Positions 1-8,466 are shown, numbered from the stretch's first letter. The stretch is DNA of 64,000 nucleotides from Pseudomonas sp. URMO17WK12:I2 (GCF_003253735.1 NZ_QKYW01000006.1:248001-312000), one strand, 5' to 3'. Program-made: numbers and translations. The notes: generated by a model not told the origin, from the sequence alone.

Positions 1-1
1 T

Positions 2-340
2 GCCTGCTGCGCGTTTTTTCGTGTGTCCTTCTTCTGGGGCGAGTGCCAGTCAGCCGGCGGAACCGTGCCGGACGAGCAGGTCATTCAGGTCTCTCCGCAT
101 CTGGTTGCCATGCGTGGTACCGAAACCAAGCCGGCGCGCTGCAATGCGTTGCTCGGCGATGTGGGGCAGGGCACGCGCTGTACGCAGTACGAGCAGCGTT
201 CCAGTACCTGCCGCGAGTTCGAGGCATCCTGGGCCAACGGCGAGCACAACCCGCGCTGCGACGATGCGCGCAGAGCCTACGGCCTACCGCCGCTGACGCC
301 GCCCGTGCAGCCGGAACTGTCGCCGGATCGGGTGGCGTAG
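2..340 (+). CDS. YkgJ-family cysteine-cluster protein, 3' part only
   Basis: The C-terminal part of a small cysteine-rich protein whose 5' end lies left of the window; the frame is open from base 2. The visible residues begin Ala-Cys-Cys-Ala-Phe-Phe-Arg, which fits the CGxCC...F core of the YkgJ (putative Zn/Fe-chelating) family. More cysteines follow in ARCNAL, TRCTQY, STCREF and PRCDD, the usual late cluster of this family. The family is widespread, probably binds metal and has no settled function. The stop is TAG at 338-340. There is no operon partner on this strand within about 120 bases. Family assignment is fairly sure; role unknown. Confidence 0.75.
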   Translation, partial: ACCAFFRVSFFWGECQSAGGTVPDEQVIQVSPHLVAMRGTETKPARCNALLGDVGQGTRCTQYEQRSSTCREFEASWANGEHNPRCDDARRAYGLPPLTPPVQPELSPDRVA

Positions 341-464
341 GCGAGCAGTCTGCGACTGCTGGATCGCCGTTACCTGTAGCCAGCGCCGATGTGCTGTTCG
401 CCAGTGCTCATGCTCATTGCCATGGCTGGTAGAATCGCGACTCTTTTTCTCTGGAGGTGAGCCG

Positions 465-1037
465 ATGGATGCCCTCGATGCGCTGATCAACCGTGTTTCC
501 GCGCCGCGCCTGATCGAGCCGGCGCCGACTGCCGAGCAGCGCGAGCGGCTGTTCCAGGCGGCGCTGCGTGCGCCCGATCATGGCCAGCTGCGCCCCTGGC
601 GGTTTCTCACCGTCGAGGGCGATGGGCGCCATGCGCTCGGTGAGCTGTTTGCCAAGGCGATTGCCAGCAAGTACCCGGATGCCGACGAGGAGGCGCTGAC
701 CAAGGCGCGCAACATGCCGCTGCGCGCGCCGCTGATGATCGTCGTGATCGCGCGCATCCAGGAGCATCCCAAAGTGCCGGCCCAGGAGCAGGTGCTGGCC
801 GCCGGCTGCGCCGCCCACGGCATTCTGCTCGCCGCTTATGCTCAGGGCATCGGCGCCGTCTGGCGTACTGGCGAGCTGTCCTATGACGCCGTGGTGAATG
901 CTGGCCTGGGCCTGGCGGCCAACGAGCAGGTGATCGGCTATCTGTATGTGGGGACGCCGCAGCGCGAGTTGCGTGACGCGCCGGCAGTGAATGTCGGTGA
1001 CTTCGTCAGCGGCTGGGCGGGCAAGGTTCAGGCCTGA
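465..1037 (+). CDS. Nitroreductase family protein, YdjA type
   Basis: A 190-residue flavin-dependent nitroreductase-like protein, expected to bind FMN and reduce substrates with NAD(P)H in the cytoplasm. The N-terminus carries the family pattern RAPDHGQLRPWRF (residues about 33-45), typical of the short YdjA subgroup, and the C-terminal half has the GIGAVWRTG segment near the flavin site. Length matches YdjA (about 185 residues). An in-frame ATG at 417 would add 16 residues, but GGAGGTGA at 453-460 sits just before ATG 465, so 465 is preferred. It stands alone between the YkgJ-like gene and an oppositely oriented two-component locus. The physiological substrate cannot be read from sequence. 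Confidence 0.85.
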   Translation: MDALDALINRVSAPRLIEPAPTAEQRERLFQAALRAPDHGQLRPWRFLTVEGDGRHALGELFAKAIASKYPDADEEALTKARNMPLRAPLMIVVIARIQEHPKVPAQEQVLAAGCAAHGILLAAYAQGIGAVWRTGELSYDAVVNAGLGLAANEQVIGYLYVGTPQRELRDAPAVNVGDFVSGWAGKVQA

Positions 1038-1080
1038 TTCTAGCCGGCTTTGTAGCGGGTGAAATGCATTGACGACCTTT

Positions 1081-1144
1081 TGTGGGGGCGTGCCATGCCC
1101 GCGAATTCGCGGGCATGGCACGGGCGTCGCCGCCCGCTCCCACA
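1081..1144. repeat. REP-like palindrome, copy 1
   Basis: A palindrome starting TGTGGGGGCG and ending CCGCTCCCACA, with an inner perfect arm pair GCCATGCCCGCGAA / TTCGCGGGCATGGC. It lies in the 153-base gap between the convergent nitroreductase and cpxA genes. Four related copies occur at 12196, 44470, 52601 and 58820. This is the common Pseudomonas extragenic palindrome type. Here it may also serve as a shared transcription end, although no U-run follows. Confidence 0.85.
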
Positions 1145-1190
1145 GGGGGCGGAGCGGTAGCTTTCGCCGCTAGCAGGCTATCGCTGAAGA

Positions 1191-2516
1191 CTAAACCGCC
1201 GCTTCCAACGGCAGGATCAGCTTGGCGCTGAAACCGCCACCCGGATGATTCGCCAGCTCCAGCCGGCCGCCATGGCGTTCGGCGGCGCGGCGGGTGATGG
1301 CCAGGCCCAGGCCGTGGCCGGCTGTCGCCTGGCCCGGGGCGCGAAAGAAGGGTTCGCCCAGTTGGTCGAGGTGTTCGACCGCTACACCGGGGCCATGATC
1401 GCGAATTTCCAGGTGCGCTTCGTCGCCACGGCGCACGACGTTCAGTTCGATCGGCTGGCCATCGGGATTGAAACGCAGGGCGTTGCGCAGCAGGTTATCC
1501 AGGGCGCGTTCGATCATCGCCGGCCAGCCGTGCAGGTGTATGCCCGGCTGCAGGCTGACCTCGAGCTGCTGGTCCGGGTGACCGAGCGTCATGTCCTCGC
1601 GCAGCTTGGCGGCCAGTTGCGCCAGGTCGACTGGCTGGGCGCCGCCGGTGTCGGCATCCAGGCGGGCGAGGGCGAGGATTTCGCTGATCAGGTCTTCCAG
1701 GCGATCGCACTCACGGGTCAGCCGCGGCCAGAGCTTCTCGCGTTCGGCCGGCTCGGCGCGCTCGGCCAGGGCCAGGGCGATGCGCAGGCGGGCGAGGGGC
1801 GAGCGCAGCTCATGGGAAACGTCACGCAGCAACTGGCGCTGGCTGCCGATCAGGTCCTGCAGGCGCGCGCCCATGCGGTTGAAGTCGTTGGCCAGCACGC
1901 CCAGCTCGTCACGCCGGCTGGCCAGGCGCGCCAGGCTGTTCTGCTGGTAGGCGGTTTGCCCCAGGTCGTGCACCGCGCCGCGCAGGCGGTTCAGCGGGCG
2001 GGTGATGGACAGGGTCAGCAGCAGGCTGAGCAGGGTCAATACCACCAGGGCGATGCCCAGCGCACTGAACGGCCATAGCAGGCTGCCGCGGTGCCAGGCA
2101 TCCAGCTCCGGGTGCGGGATACGGTAGATGAACAGATAGGTGTCGCCGCTTGCCGGGCTGGTGTACTCGGTGGTCAGGCGCCGCCACGGCAGACGTTTGC
2201 CGCCTTTGTTGCGCTCCTCCATGGCGGCAGCGCGCGGCGGAAAGGTACCGCGGATAGCCGGCTGGCCGGCGTCCGTCAGTACCTGGGTGTCGATACGAAA
2301 GCGCCGTTTGCGTTGTTCCAGCAGATCCTGTGCAGCCTTTGATCCCTGGTTTTCGAAGACTTGGGTCCACTCGGCCGGCAGGTCTTCCAGGCCCGGGTGC
2401 TGGTTGAGAATCCAGGCGTCCTGATTTAGGGCGCGCCCGAGCAGCATGGACAGGCCGGCGACCAGGGCGATCGCCAGCCAGAAACTGCCAAAAATTCGCC
2501 AGAACAATGAACGCAC
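1191..2516 (-). CDS. cpxA: Sensor histidine kinase CpxA
   Basis: A 441-residue inner-membrane histidine kinase of the Cpx envelope-stress system. A first membrane helix spans residues about 8-27, a periplasmic sensor region about 28-145 and a second helix about 148-170. HAMP follows at about 171-222. The dimerisation box is RDVSHELRSP with His235 as the predicted phospho-site. ATP-binding boxes are visible: N-box NLLRNALRFNP, G1 DHGPGV, F-box EPFFRA, G2 GHGLGLAIT. It is the last gene of cpxR / CpxP-like / cpxA, all leftward, the order of PA3204-PA3206 in P. aeruginosa. The intergenic gap to the CpxP-like gene is 71 bases. Confidence 0.9.
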   Translation of the reverse strand: MRSLFWRIFGSFWLAIALVAGLSMLLGRALNQDAWILNQHPGLEDLPAEWTQVFENQGSKAAQDLLEQRKRRFRIDTQVLTDAGQPAIRGTFPPRAAAMEERNKGGKRLPWRRLTTEYTSPASGDTYLFIYRIPHPELDAWHRGSLLWPFSALGIALVVLTLLSLLLTLSITRPLNRLRGAVHDLGQTAYQQNSLARLASRRDELGVLANDFNRMGARLQDLIGSQRQLLRDVSHELRSPLARLRIALALAERAEPAEREKLWPRLTRECDRLEDLISEILALARLDADTGGAQPVDLAQLAAKLREDMTLGHPDQQLEVSLQPGIHLHGWPAMIERALDNLLRNALRFNPDGQPIELNVVRRGDEAHLEIRDHGPGVAVEHLDQLGEPFFRAPGQATAGHGLGLAITRRAAERHGGRLELANHPGGGFSAKLILPLEAAV

Positions 2517-2587
2517 AGCGGCTCCTCAGGACGGCAAAAGCCTGCGCCATGTGAGTGGCGCAGGCGGGTAATGGGCTGGCCGGTGGC

Positions 2588-2995
2588 TCAGCCGGCTTTC
2601 TTGTGTTCGGCCTTCCAGGCCTCAAATTCTTCGCGGTCGGCTTTGCGTTCTTTCATCTTGGCGACCTGCTCGTCGAAGGTCTTCTGCTGCTCGGGCGTCA
2701 GCAGCGCGCGAATCGCGCTTTGCTGCTTGTCGCGGGAGGCCTTGCGCTCGCTTTCCAGGGCCTTCTTGTCGGCTTCGGGCAGCTTGTCCAGGTAGCGCTG
2801 GGTCAGCTCGCGGTCGTTCTTTCTCTGCTCGCCCATCAGCTTGTGCACCTGGCGTTGCTGATCCTTGTTCAGGTCCAGCTCATGGAACATGCCTGGGCCT
2901 GGGCCGCCTGGGCGGTGATCGCCACCGGGAGCGGCCATGGCCAGGGTCGGCAGGGTCATGGCGAGGAGCAGGGCGGTCATGGTCTTGCGCATCAT
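2588..2995 (-). CDS. CpxP/Spy-like periplasmic protein with LTxxQ motifs
   Basis: A 135-residue exported protein. The signal peptide (MMRKTMTALLLAMTLPTLAMA) should be cut after residue 21, Ala-Met-Ala before Ala-Pro. The mature part is highly charged and helical, with a LNKDQQ and a LTPEQQ motif, the hallmark of the CpxP/Spy family of periplasmic chaperones and stress sensors. The frame is open further upstream to 3094, but AAGGAGAT lies 5 bases before ATG 2995, so that start is used. It sits between cpxR and cpxA and has its own GTAAA-type repeats upstream. By family it would bind misfolded envelope proteins and may damp CpxA; that part is inference. Confidence 0.85.
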   Translation of the reverse strand: MMRKTMTALLLAMTLPTLAMAAPGGDHRPGGPGPGMFHELDLNKDQQRQVHKLMGEQRKNDRELTQRYLDKLPEADKKALESERKASRDKQQSAIRALLTPEQQKTFDEQVAKMKERKADREEFEAWKAEHKKAG

Positions 2996-3060
2996 GTATC
3001 TCCTTGGTCTGGGAACCGGCCTGTTCAGATGAGTGCCGGATGTGCCCAGATTAGGGCTTT

Positions 3061-3100
3061 CAAGGTAAGGCGCGGTCAGCCAAGGTAAAGGCAAGGTAAA
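3061..3100. promoter_or_regulatory. Candidate CpxR box: three CAAGGTAA direct repeats
   Basis: CAAGGTAAGG at 3061, CAAGGTAAAG at 3081 and the related GCAAGGTAAA at 3091 form an array. The last two give GTAAA (3085-3089), six bases, GTAAA (3096-3100). The enterobacterial CpxR box is GTAAA-N5-GTAAA, so this is one base longer. The array lies about 90 bases before the CpxP-like start codon, downstream of cpxR, which suits autoregulation of the CpxP-like/cpxA pair. Confidence 0.6.
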
Positions 3101-3135
3101 GAGCGGGCGTGCCGTTTAAACGCCAGGCACGCACA

Positions 3136-3819
3136 TCAGGGGGCGTAGTAATAGCCACGACCGCGCAGGGCGACCACGCGCGGGCGGCCATCGGGGTGCG
3201 GGCCGATCTTCCTGCGCAGGTTGCTGACGTGCATGTCCAGGCTGCGATCGTAGAGGGTCAGCTTGCGACCCAAGGCCAATTGGGCGAGCGCCTGCTTGTC
3301 GACCGGTTCGCCCGGCTGCTTTAGCAGCGCTTCGAGCACCCGGCTTTCGGACAGGGTCAGGACGATTTCCTGGCCCTCTGCACCAAGCGCCGCCACACCA
3401 CGCGCCGGGCTGAAACGCAGGTCGCCCAGCTCCAGTTGGCTGGTGGTCGCTGGTGGCAGGCTGCGGCGCAGCACGGCGCGCAAACGGGCGGTCAGCTCGC
3501 GTGGGTCGCACGGCTTGGCCAGGTAGTCGTCGGCACCCAGCTCCAGGCCGAGAATCCGATCCAGTGGTTCGCCGCGCGCCGAGAGCATCAGCACCGGCAG
3601 CTCCGGGTGCTCACCGCGCAGTTGCTTGAGCAGCTCCAGGCCGCTGCCATCAGGCAGCATCACATCGAGCACCACCGCATCCGGAGCGCTCTGGGTGAGC
3701 GCCTGGCGCGCACTCTGGCCATCGTGACAGGCGGTGATCTGGAAGCCTTCCTGGGCCAGCCAGCTGGCCAGCAGGTCACAGAGTTCGACGTCATCGTCGA
3801 TCAGCAGCAGATTGCTCAT
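3136..3819 (-). CDS. cpxR: Response regulator CpxR (OmpR family)
   Basis: A 227-residue DNA-binding response regulator. The receiver domain covers residues 1-115 with the acidic pair Asp8-Asp9-Asp10, phospho-acceptor Asp52 in LDVMLPDG and conserved Lys in LAKPCDP. A winged-helix OmpR-type output domain follows from about 127, ending with the RGRGYYY wing. It is the first gene of the leftward cpxR / CpxP-like / cpxA group. By family it is phosphorylated by CpxA and controls envelope-stress genes; in P. aeruginosa CpxR also activates the mexAB-oprM efflux operon (literature, not visible here). Confidence 0.9.
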   Translation of the reverse strand: MSNLLLIDDDVELCDLLASWLAQEGFQITACHDGQSARQALTQSAPDAVVLDVMLPDGSGLELLKQLRGEHPELPVLMLSARGEPLDRILGLELGADDYLAKPCDPRELTARLRAVLRRSLPPATTSQLELGDLRFSPARGVAALGAEGQEIVLTLSESRVLEALLKQPGEPVDKQALAQLALGRKLTLYDRSLDMHVSNLRRKIGPHPDGRPRVVALRGRGYYYAP

Positions 3820-3842
3820 GGCGGCGGCAAGGTCCGATCAGA

Positions 3843-4142
3843 TCACGGCAGTACGTGTTTGAAAGGCTTCACCACCACGTCGGCATATACGCCGGCGGTG
3901 CGGAACGGGTCGGCGTTGGCCCAGGTCTTGGCGGCCTCCAGGGACTCGAACTCGGCGACGATCAGGCTGCCCGTGAAACCCGCCGGGCCCGGGTCGTTGC
4001 TATCGATGGCCGGGTTGGGGCCGGCCAGTATCAGGCGACCTTCGGTTTTCAGCTGCTCCAGGCGAGCCAGGTGCGCAGGGCGAACGGAGAGGCGCAGCTC
4101 CAGGGAGTTTTCCACGTCGGTAGCGATGATGGCGTAAAGCAT
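3843..4142 (-). CDS. yciI: YciI family protein
   Basis: A 99-residue protein with the dimeric alpha+beta barrel fold of the YciI family. It begins MLYAIIATDVENSLELR and carries the family pattern RPAHLARLEQL with a conserved His near the N-terminus and the GPNPAIDSNDPGPAGFTGSLIVAEF core. Family members are small putative enzymes of undefined function, often coded near septum or membrane genes. An upstream in-frame ATG at 4211 is ignored because AAGGA stands in front of ATG 4142 and family members start here. It ends 23 bases before cpxR begins, on the same strand, so it may be cotranscribed with cpxR. Confidence 0.85.
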   Translation of the reverse strand: MLYAIIATDVENSLELRLSVRPAHLARLEQLKTEGRLILAGPNPAIDSNDPGPAGFTGSLIVAEFESLEAAKTWANADPFRTAGVYADVVVKPFKHVLP

Positions 4143-4266
4143 GTCGATCCTTATGGGCCAGGCAGTGAGCCGCGAGAGAAAGGGCGGGGCAGGCGGCGGG
4201 ATGACCAGCAAGAATCTGCTGGCCGCGGCATAATAACAAACATGATTCGTCGGGAAAGCGCCCCTT

Positions 4267-5130
4267 ATGCAGGTTGATCTTCATTGCCACAGCACCGCTT
4301 CGGATGGCGCCCTGCCGCCAGCCGAGGTGGTCGCGCGGGCTCACGGGCGCGGTGTCACGACGCTGGCGCTGACCGACCACGACACCCTCGAAGGGCTCGA
4401 CGAGGCACGGGGCGTTGCCAGCGAACTGGGTATCCAGCTGGTCAATGGCATCGAGCTGTCCTGTACCTGGGGTGGCGCGACCATCCACGTGCTGGGCTAC
4501 GCCTTCGACAGCGAGGCGCCTGCCTTGCGCCAGGCCATTGCCCACCTGCACCAGGGCCGTTGGTTGCGCGCCGAGGAGATTTCCCGGCGCCTGGCGCTCA
4601 AGGGCATGGAGGGGGCGCTGGACGGCGCGCGGGCGATTCAGCAGGCCCAGGGTGAAAGCGACAACGCGCCGGCGCGCCCGCATTTTGCGGAGTTCCTGGT
4701 GCGCGCGGGGTTCGTCAAGGACCGTGCCGACGCCTTTCGCAAATGGCTCGGCTCCGGCAAGCTCGGCGACGTCAAGCAGCACTGGCCGACGTTAGATGAA
4801 ACGCTCGAGACGCTGCGTCAGTCCAACGCATGGATCAGCCTGGCCCACCCCTGGCAGTACGACTTCACGCGCAGCAAGCGCCGTAAGCTGGTGGCTGCAT
4901 TCGCCGCGGCGGGCGGCCATGCCCTGGAAGTGGTCAATGGCATGCAGCCGGCCGAGCAGGTCGGTGGCCTGGCGATCCTGGCGCGTGAGTTTGGCCTGCT
5001 GGCCAGTGTTGGCAGCGACTTCCACGCCCCAGGCGACTGGTCGGAGCTGGGTTTGTACCGGCCGCTGCCCGATGATCTTTCCCCGTTATGGACGCGCTTC
5101 GGCTGCGCGCCCTCTTACAATGCCGTTTGA
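4267..5130 (+). CDS. rnm: PHP-domain 5'-3' exoribonuclease RNase AM (YciV/TrpH)
   Basis: A 287-residue PHP-domain phosphoesterase. Metal-binding motifs occur in the expected order: DLHCHSTASDG at the N-terminus, TDHDTLEG near residue 37, GIELSC near 60, AHP near 195 and GSDFHAPG near 255. The E. coli homologue acts on short 5'-phosphorylated RNA and nucleoside 3',5'-bisphosphates and trims 5' ends of 5S and 23S rRNA. It heads a rightward group with yciO, only 12 bases downstream. The start ATG 4267 gives the standard N-terminus MQVDLHCHS. Confidence 0.9.
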   Translation: MQVDLHCHSTASDGALPPAEVVARAHGRGVTTLALTDHDTLEGLDEARGVASELGIQLVNGIELSCTWGGATIHVLGYAFDSEAPALRQAIAHLHQGRWLRAEEISRRLALKGMEGALDGARAIQQAQGESDNAPARPHFAEFLVRAGFVKDRADAFRKWLGSGKLGDVKQHWPTLDETLETLRQSNAWISLAHPWQYDFTRSKRRKLVAAFAAAGGHALEVVNGMQPAEQVGGLAILAREFGLLASVGSDFHAPGDWSELGLYRPLPDDLSPLWTRFGCAPSYNAV

Positions 5131-5142
5131 GAGTTCCTAGCC

Positions 5143-5769
5143 ATGAGCCAGTTTTTTCAGATCCACCCGGACAATCCCCAGGCCCGTCTGATCAAACAGG
5201 CGGCCGATATCATCCGCAATGGCGGTGTGGTGGTCTATCCGACCGACTCCTCCTATGCCGTGGGCTGCCAGATGGGGGCCAAGAACGCCCTGGAGCGCAT
5301 TCGCCGCCTCAGGCAGCTCGATGACAAGCACAACTTCACCCTGGTGTGCCGCGACCTGTCGCAGCTCAGCACCTTCGCCAAGGTAGACACCGCTGCCTTC
5401 CGCCTGCTGAAGAACCATACGCCGGGGCCCTACACCTTCATTCTCAATGCCACCCGGGAAGTGCCGCGCATGTTGCTGCACCCCAAGCGCCGCACCATCG
5501 GCTTGCGCGTGCCCAATCACCCGATCGCCTCGGCGCTGCTGGAGGAACTGGGCGAGACGATGATGAGCGTCAGCCTGATCCTGCCCGGCGAAGACCTGCC
5601 GATGAGCGACCCCTACGAGATGCGTCAGATGCTCGAGCATCAGGTGGACCTGATCATCGATGGCGGCTTCGGCGGCCTGGAAGCCTCGACCGTGATCAGC
5701 CTGGTGGACGACGAGCCGGAAGTGATTCGCGTCGGTTGCGGCGACCCTTCGCCCTTCGAGTCGCGCTGA
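5143..5769 (+). CDS. yciO: Sua5/YciO/YrdC family protein YciO
   Basis: A 208-residue protein of the Sua5/YciO/YrdC family. The KxR...SxN-type nucleotide/RNA-binding features appear as YPTDSSYAVGC (about 27-37), IRRLRQLDDKHNFTLVCRDLSQ (about 48-70) and the GLRVPNHPIASALLEELGE block (about 122-140). TsaC/Sua5 members make threonylcarbamoyl-AMP for tRNA t6A; YciO is a paralogue with weak or different activity, so I do not call it tsaC. Its place behind rnm matches many gammaproteobacteria. It is followed after 4 bases by scpA, suggesting one transcript. Confidence 0.88.
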   Translation: MSQFFQIHPDNPQARLIKQAADIIRNGGVVVYPTDSSYAVGCQMGAKNALERIRRLRQLDDKHNFTLVCRDLSQLSTFAKVDTAAFRLLKNHTPGPYTFILNATREVPRMLLHPKRRTIGLRVPNHPIASALLEELGETMMSVSLILPGEDLPMSDPYEMRQMLEHQVDLIIDGGFGGLEASTVISLVDDEPEVIRVGCGDPSPFESR

Positions 5770-5773
5770 TTCT

Positions 5774-6619
5774 ATGTCGACCGAGACCCTCGACAGCCAG
5801 GCCGGCGCCCAGCAGGAGCTGCCGTTCGCCATGGTCTATGGCGAGGCGCTCACCGAGCTGCCCGTTGACCTGTACATCCCGCCGGACGCGCTTGAGGTGT
5901 TTCTAGAAGCCTTCGAGGGCCCGCTGGACCTGCTGCTTTACCTGATCCGCAAGCAGAACATCGACGTGCTGGACATCCCGGTGGCGGAGATCACCCGCCA
6001 GTACATGGGCTACGTCGAGCTGATGCACACCGTGCGCCTGGAGTTGGCCGCCGAGTACCTGGTGATGGCCGCCATGCTCGCCGAGATCAAGTCGCGCATG
6101 TTGCTGCCGCGCTCCGCCGAGGCCGAAGAAGAGGAAGATGACCCGCGCGCCGAGCTGATCCGCCGGCTGCTCGAATACGAGCGCTACAAGGCCGCCGCCG
6201 AGGGCATCGACACGTTGCCGCGGGTGGGCCGCGACCTTGTCGTGCCGCGGGTCGAGGCGCCCGAGGCGCGGGCGCGCAAGCTGCTGCCGACCGTCGAGCT
6301 GCAGGAGCTGCTGGTGTCCATGGCCGAGGTGCTGCGCCGCGCCGACATGTTCGAGAGTCATCAGGTCAGCCGCGAGGCCTTGTCCACCCGCGAGCGCATG
6401 AGCGAAGTGCTCGAGCGCCTCAAGGACGGTGCTTTCGTGCCTTTCGTCGAACTGTTCACCGCCGAGGAGGGGCGCCTCGGGGTGGTGGTGACCTTCATGG
6501 CGATCCTCGAGCTGGTCAAGGAGTCGCTGGTCGAGCTGGTGCAGAACGAAGCCTTCGCCGCCGTGCACGTGCGCCTGCGCAACGAACAGGGCAGTGAGGA
6601 ACTGGTGGACGAGGGCTGA
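5774..6619 (+). CDS. scpA: Segregation and condensation protein ScpA
   Basis: A 281-residue kleisin subunit of the SMC-ScpAB chromosome-condensing complex. The kleisin signature is the EAFEGPLDLLLYLIRKQNIDVLDIPVAEITRQY block (about 49-81); the acidic EAEEEEDDPRAELIRRLLEYERYK linker and the C-terminal winged helix follow. The first 40 residues are a variable extension as in other pseudomonads. No clear Shine-Dalgarno precedes ATG 5774, which lies 4 bases after the yciO stop, so translational coupling is likely. Its partner scpB is downstream but separated by a DUF4261-type gene. Confidence 0.92.
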   Translation: MSTETLDSQAGAQQELPFAMVYGEALTELPVDLYIPPDALEVFLEAFEGPLDLLLYLIRKQNIDVLDIPVAEITRQYMGYVELMHTVRLELAAEYLVMAAMLAEIKSRMLLPRSAEAEEEEDDPRAELIRRLLEYERYKAAAEGIDTLPRVGRDLVVPRVEAPEARARKLLPTVELQELLVSMAEVLRRADMFESHQVSREALSTRERMSEVLERLKDGAFVPFVELFTAEEGRLGVVVTFMAILELVKESLVELVQNEAFAAVHVRLRNEQGSEELVDEG

Positions 6620-6675
6620 GTCGCAGTATTGGTGTTTCACTTTCCATCGCCATGCCACTTAATCAGGACGATTCA

Positions 6676-7569
6676 ATGAGTCTGTTTTCCCGCTTCTTCG
6701 GCCGTCAGGACGGCAGCACCGCCGATACCACCGAGCTGGTCGCCAAGCCAGGCATCGAGAACCCACTCAGTTTGCAGGTGGTGTTCGCCCAGCCGCTGGG
6801 GATCGACGAAGCGTCCCTGACGACCGCCCTGCGTGCCTACCATCCGAGCATGAGCGATGCCCGTTGCGACATCTCCGACGAGGTCGAGCAGTTCTTCGCC
6901 CTGGCCGGCTGGGGTCGGCATGTGGTGAAAATGGTCGGTTTCGATCATCCCTTTCCTGCTGACGCGCTGGAAAACTGCGTCGCCCCGGCGCACTACCCAC
7001 AGCAGTTCAAAGACCAGGTCCGGCAACAGGCCAGCCATATCCTGCTGTACTACGCAGGTCACGAAACCGACCCGCTTGAGCAATACGTTGCCCTGGCTGC
7101 CGTTGCCGGGGCTCTGGCTGGTTTCGGGGCGCTGGCAGTGCTCAACGAGACGGCGCGTACCTCCTTACCGGCGGCCATGTTCGCCGATGAAGACATGGGC
7201 GAGCACAGCCTGGAGATTCTCCGCGACCTGCCACTGACCATGCTCTACTGCGGTTTTGTGAAGTATCAGGTCGAGGGTGTGCAGGGCGTGTGGATGCGCA
7301 CCTATGGCAGCGATGCCTTCGGTCTACCGGATTTCGCCGCGCTGGCTACCGGTCACCATGAAGGTCAGCGTTACATGGACGTCTTCAATAATGTGCTCGG
7401 TTACCTGATCCAGAGCGGCGCGCAAATGGAGGCGGGGCACACCATGCAGATCGGTGAAACCGAGTTCATGCGCTTGCGCGAGCCTGCCGAGGCCGAGTAT
7501 TACCTGCAGGGTCCCGGGCCAGTGCTGGTTGCCGAGATCATCGCAGCGAGCGAGGTCGTCAGCCAGTGA
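6676..7569 (+). CDS. DUF4261 domain protein between scpA and scpB
   Basis: A 297-residue cytoplasmic protein without signal peptide. It resembles the DUF4261 family: an N-terminal LSLQVVFAQPLGIDEASLTTALR block (about 31-53) and a central HILLYYAGHETDPLEQYVALAAVAGAL block (about 118-145), followed by a long C-terminal region. Function unknown; I infer none. The frame is open from an ATG at 6652, but the AGGAC before ATG 6676 and the family-like MSLFSRFFG N-terminus favour 6676. It is followed by scpB after 66 bases. It splits the usual scpA-scpB pair and is transcribed in the same direction, so it must be carried on their transcript or have a promoter in the 56-base gap. Confidence 0.75.
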   Translation: MSLFSRFFGRQDGSTADTTELVAKPGIENPLSLQVVFAQPLGIDEASLTTALRAYHPSMSDARCDISDEVEQFFALAGWGRHVVKMVGFDHPFPADALENCVAPAHYPQQFKDQVRQQASHILLYYAGHETDPLEQYVALAAVAGALAGFGALAVLNETARTSLPAAMFADEDMGEHSLEILRDLPLTMLYCGFVKYQVEGVQGVWMRTYGSDAFGLPDFAALATGHHEGQRYMDVFNNVLGYLIQSGAQMEAGHTMQIGETEFMRLREPAEAEYYLQGPGPVLVAEIIAASEVVSQ

Positions 7570-7635
7570 CGGCGTCGCGCTCGCTGATTTGCTAAGCTGG
7601 CGCCGCCCCGCAGCCAAGCAGATCCTGCCCAGACG

Positions 7636-8466
7636 ATGAACCTGTCCGATCCCAAACAACTTTCCACCTTGCTAGAAGGCCTGTTGCTGGCTTCGGGCAA
7701 GCCGCTGTCGTTCGAGCGAATCATGGAGTTGTTCGAGGAGGCCGAGCGGCCCGAGGCCGATGTGTTTCGCAAGGCGCTGGCGATTCTCGGCGGCAGTTGC
7801 AAGGGGCGGGCGTTCGAACTCAAGGAAGTGGCGTCCGGTTACCGTCTGCAGATTCGCGACACCTTTTCACCCTGGGTCGGCCGGCTGTGGGAGGAGCGTC
7901 CGCAGCGATACTCGCGGGCCATGCTGGAAACCCTGGCGCTGATCGCCTACCGGCAACCGATCACCCGTGGCGAGATCGAGGAGATCCGCGGCGTGGCGGT
8001 GAACAGCCAGATCGTCAAAACCCTGCAGGAGCGCGAGTGGATTCGCGTGGTCGGCTACCGCGACGTGCCCGGCCGGCCAGCCATGTTCGCCACTACCAAG
8101 GGCTTTCTCGACCATTTCAACCTGAAGAACCTCGACGAGTTGCCACCCCTGGCTGCACTGCGCGAGCTGGAACCCGAGCCGATCCTGGCCCAGGACGACG
8201 ATGACCCGGCCGTGCCGCAGAGCCTGCAGGCGCGTGCCGATCTGGCCTTGGCGGATGAGGGCTACGAGCCTGAAGCCGACGCCCAGGCCAAGGCCGAAAC
8301 CAGCTTTGGCTCGCTGCTCGCCGAGCTGGATGCCATGGAGCAGGGCCTGAAAATCGATTTCGACGATCTGGCGCGGGCGGTGGATGAGTCGAACCATGAA
8401 GTGTCGGAAACGGTCTCTAACGCTGGGGATGATCCCTCCAGCAGCGAGCGCGAAGAGACTTCATGA
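7636..8466 (+). CDS. scpB: Segregation and condensation protein ScpB
   Basis: A 276-residue subunit that dimerises and binds ScpA in the SMC complex. The two winged-helix domains are visible: LLEGLLLASGKPLSFERIMELF at the N-terminus and the strongly conserved RYSRAMLETLALIAYRQPITRGEIEEIRGV followed by WIRVVGYRDVPGRPAMFATTKGFLDHF. After about residue 165 comes an acidic, low-complexity tail (DDDDPAVPQ..., EPEADAQAKAET), as in other Pseudomonas ScpB. The stop overlaps the start of the next small gene (ATGA), so the two are translationally coupled. Confidence 0.92.
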   Translation: MNLSDPKQLSTLLEGLLLASGKPLSFERIMELFEEAERPEADVFRKALAILGGSCKGRAFELKEVASGYRLQIRDTFSPWVGRLWEERPQRYSRAMLETLALIAYRQPITRGEIEEIRGVAVNSQIVKTLQEREWIRVVGYRDVPGRPAMFATTKGFLDHFNLKNLDELPPLAALRELEPEPILAQDDDDPAVPQSLQARADLALADEGYEPEADAQAKAETSFGSLLAELDAMEQGLKIDFDDLARAVDESNHEVSETVSNAGDDPSSSEREETS

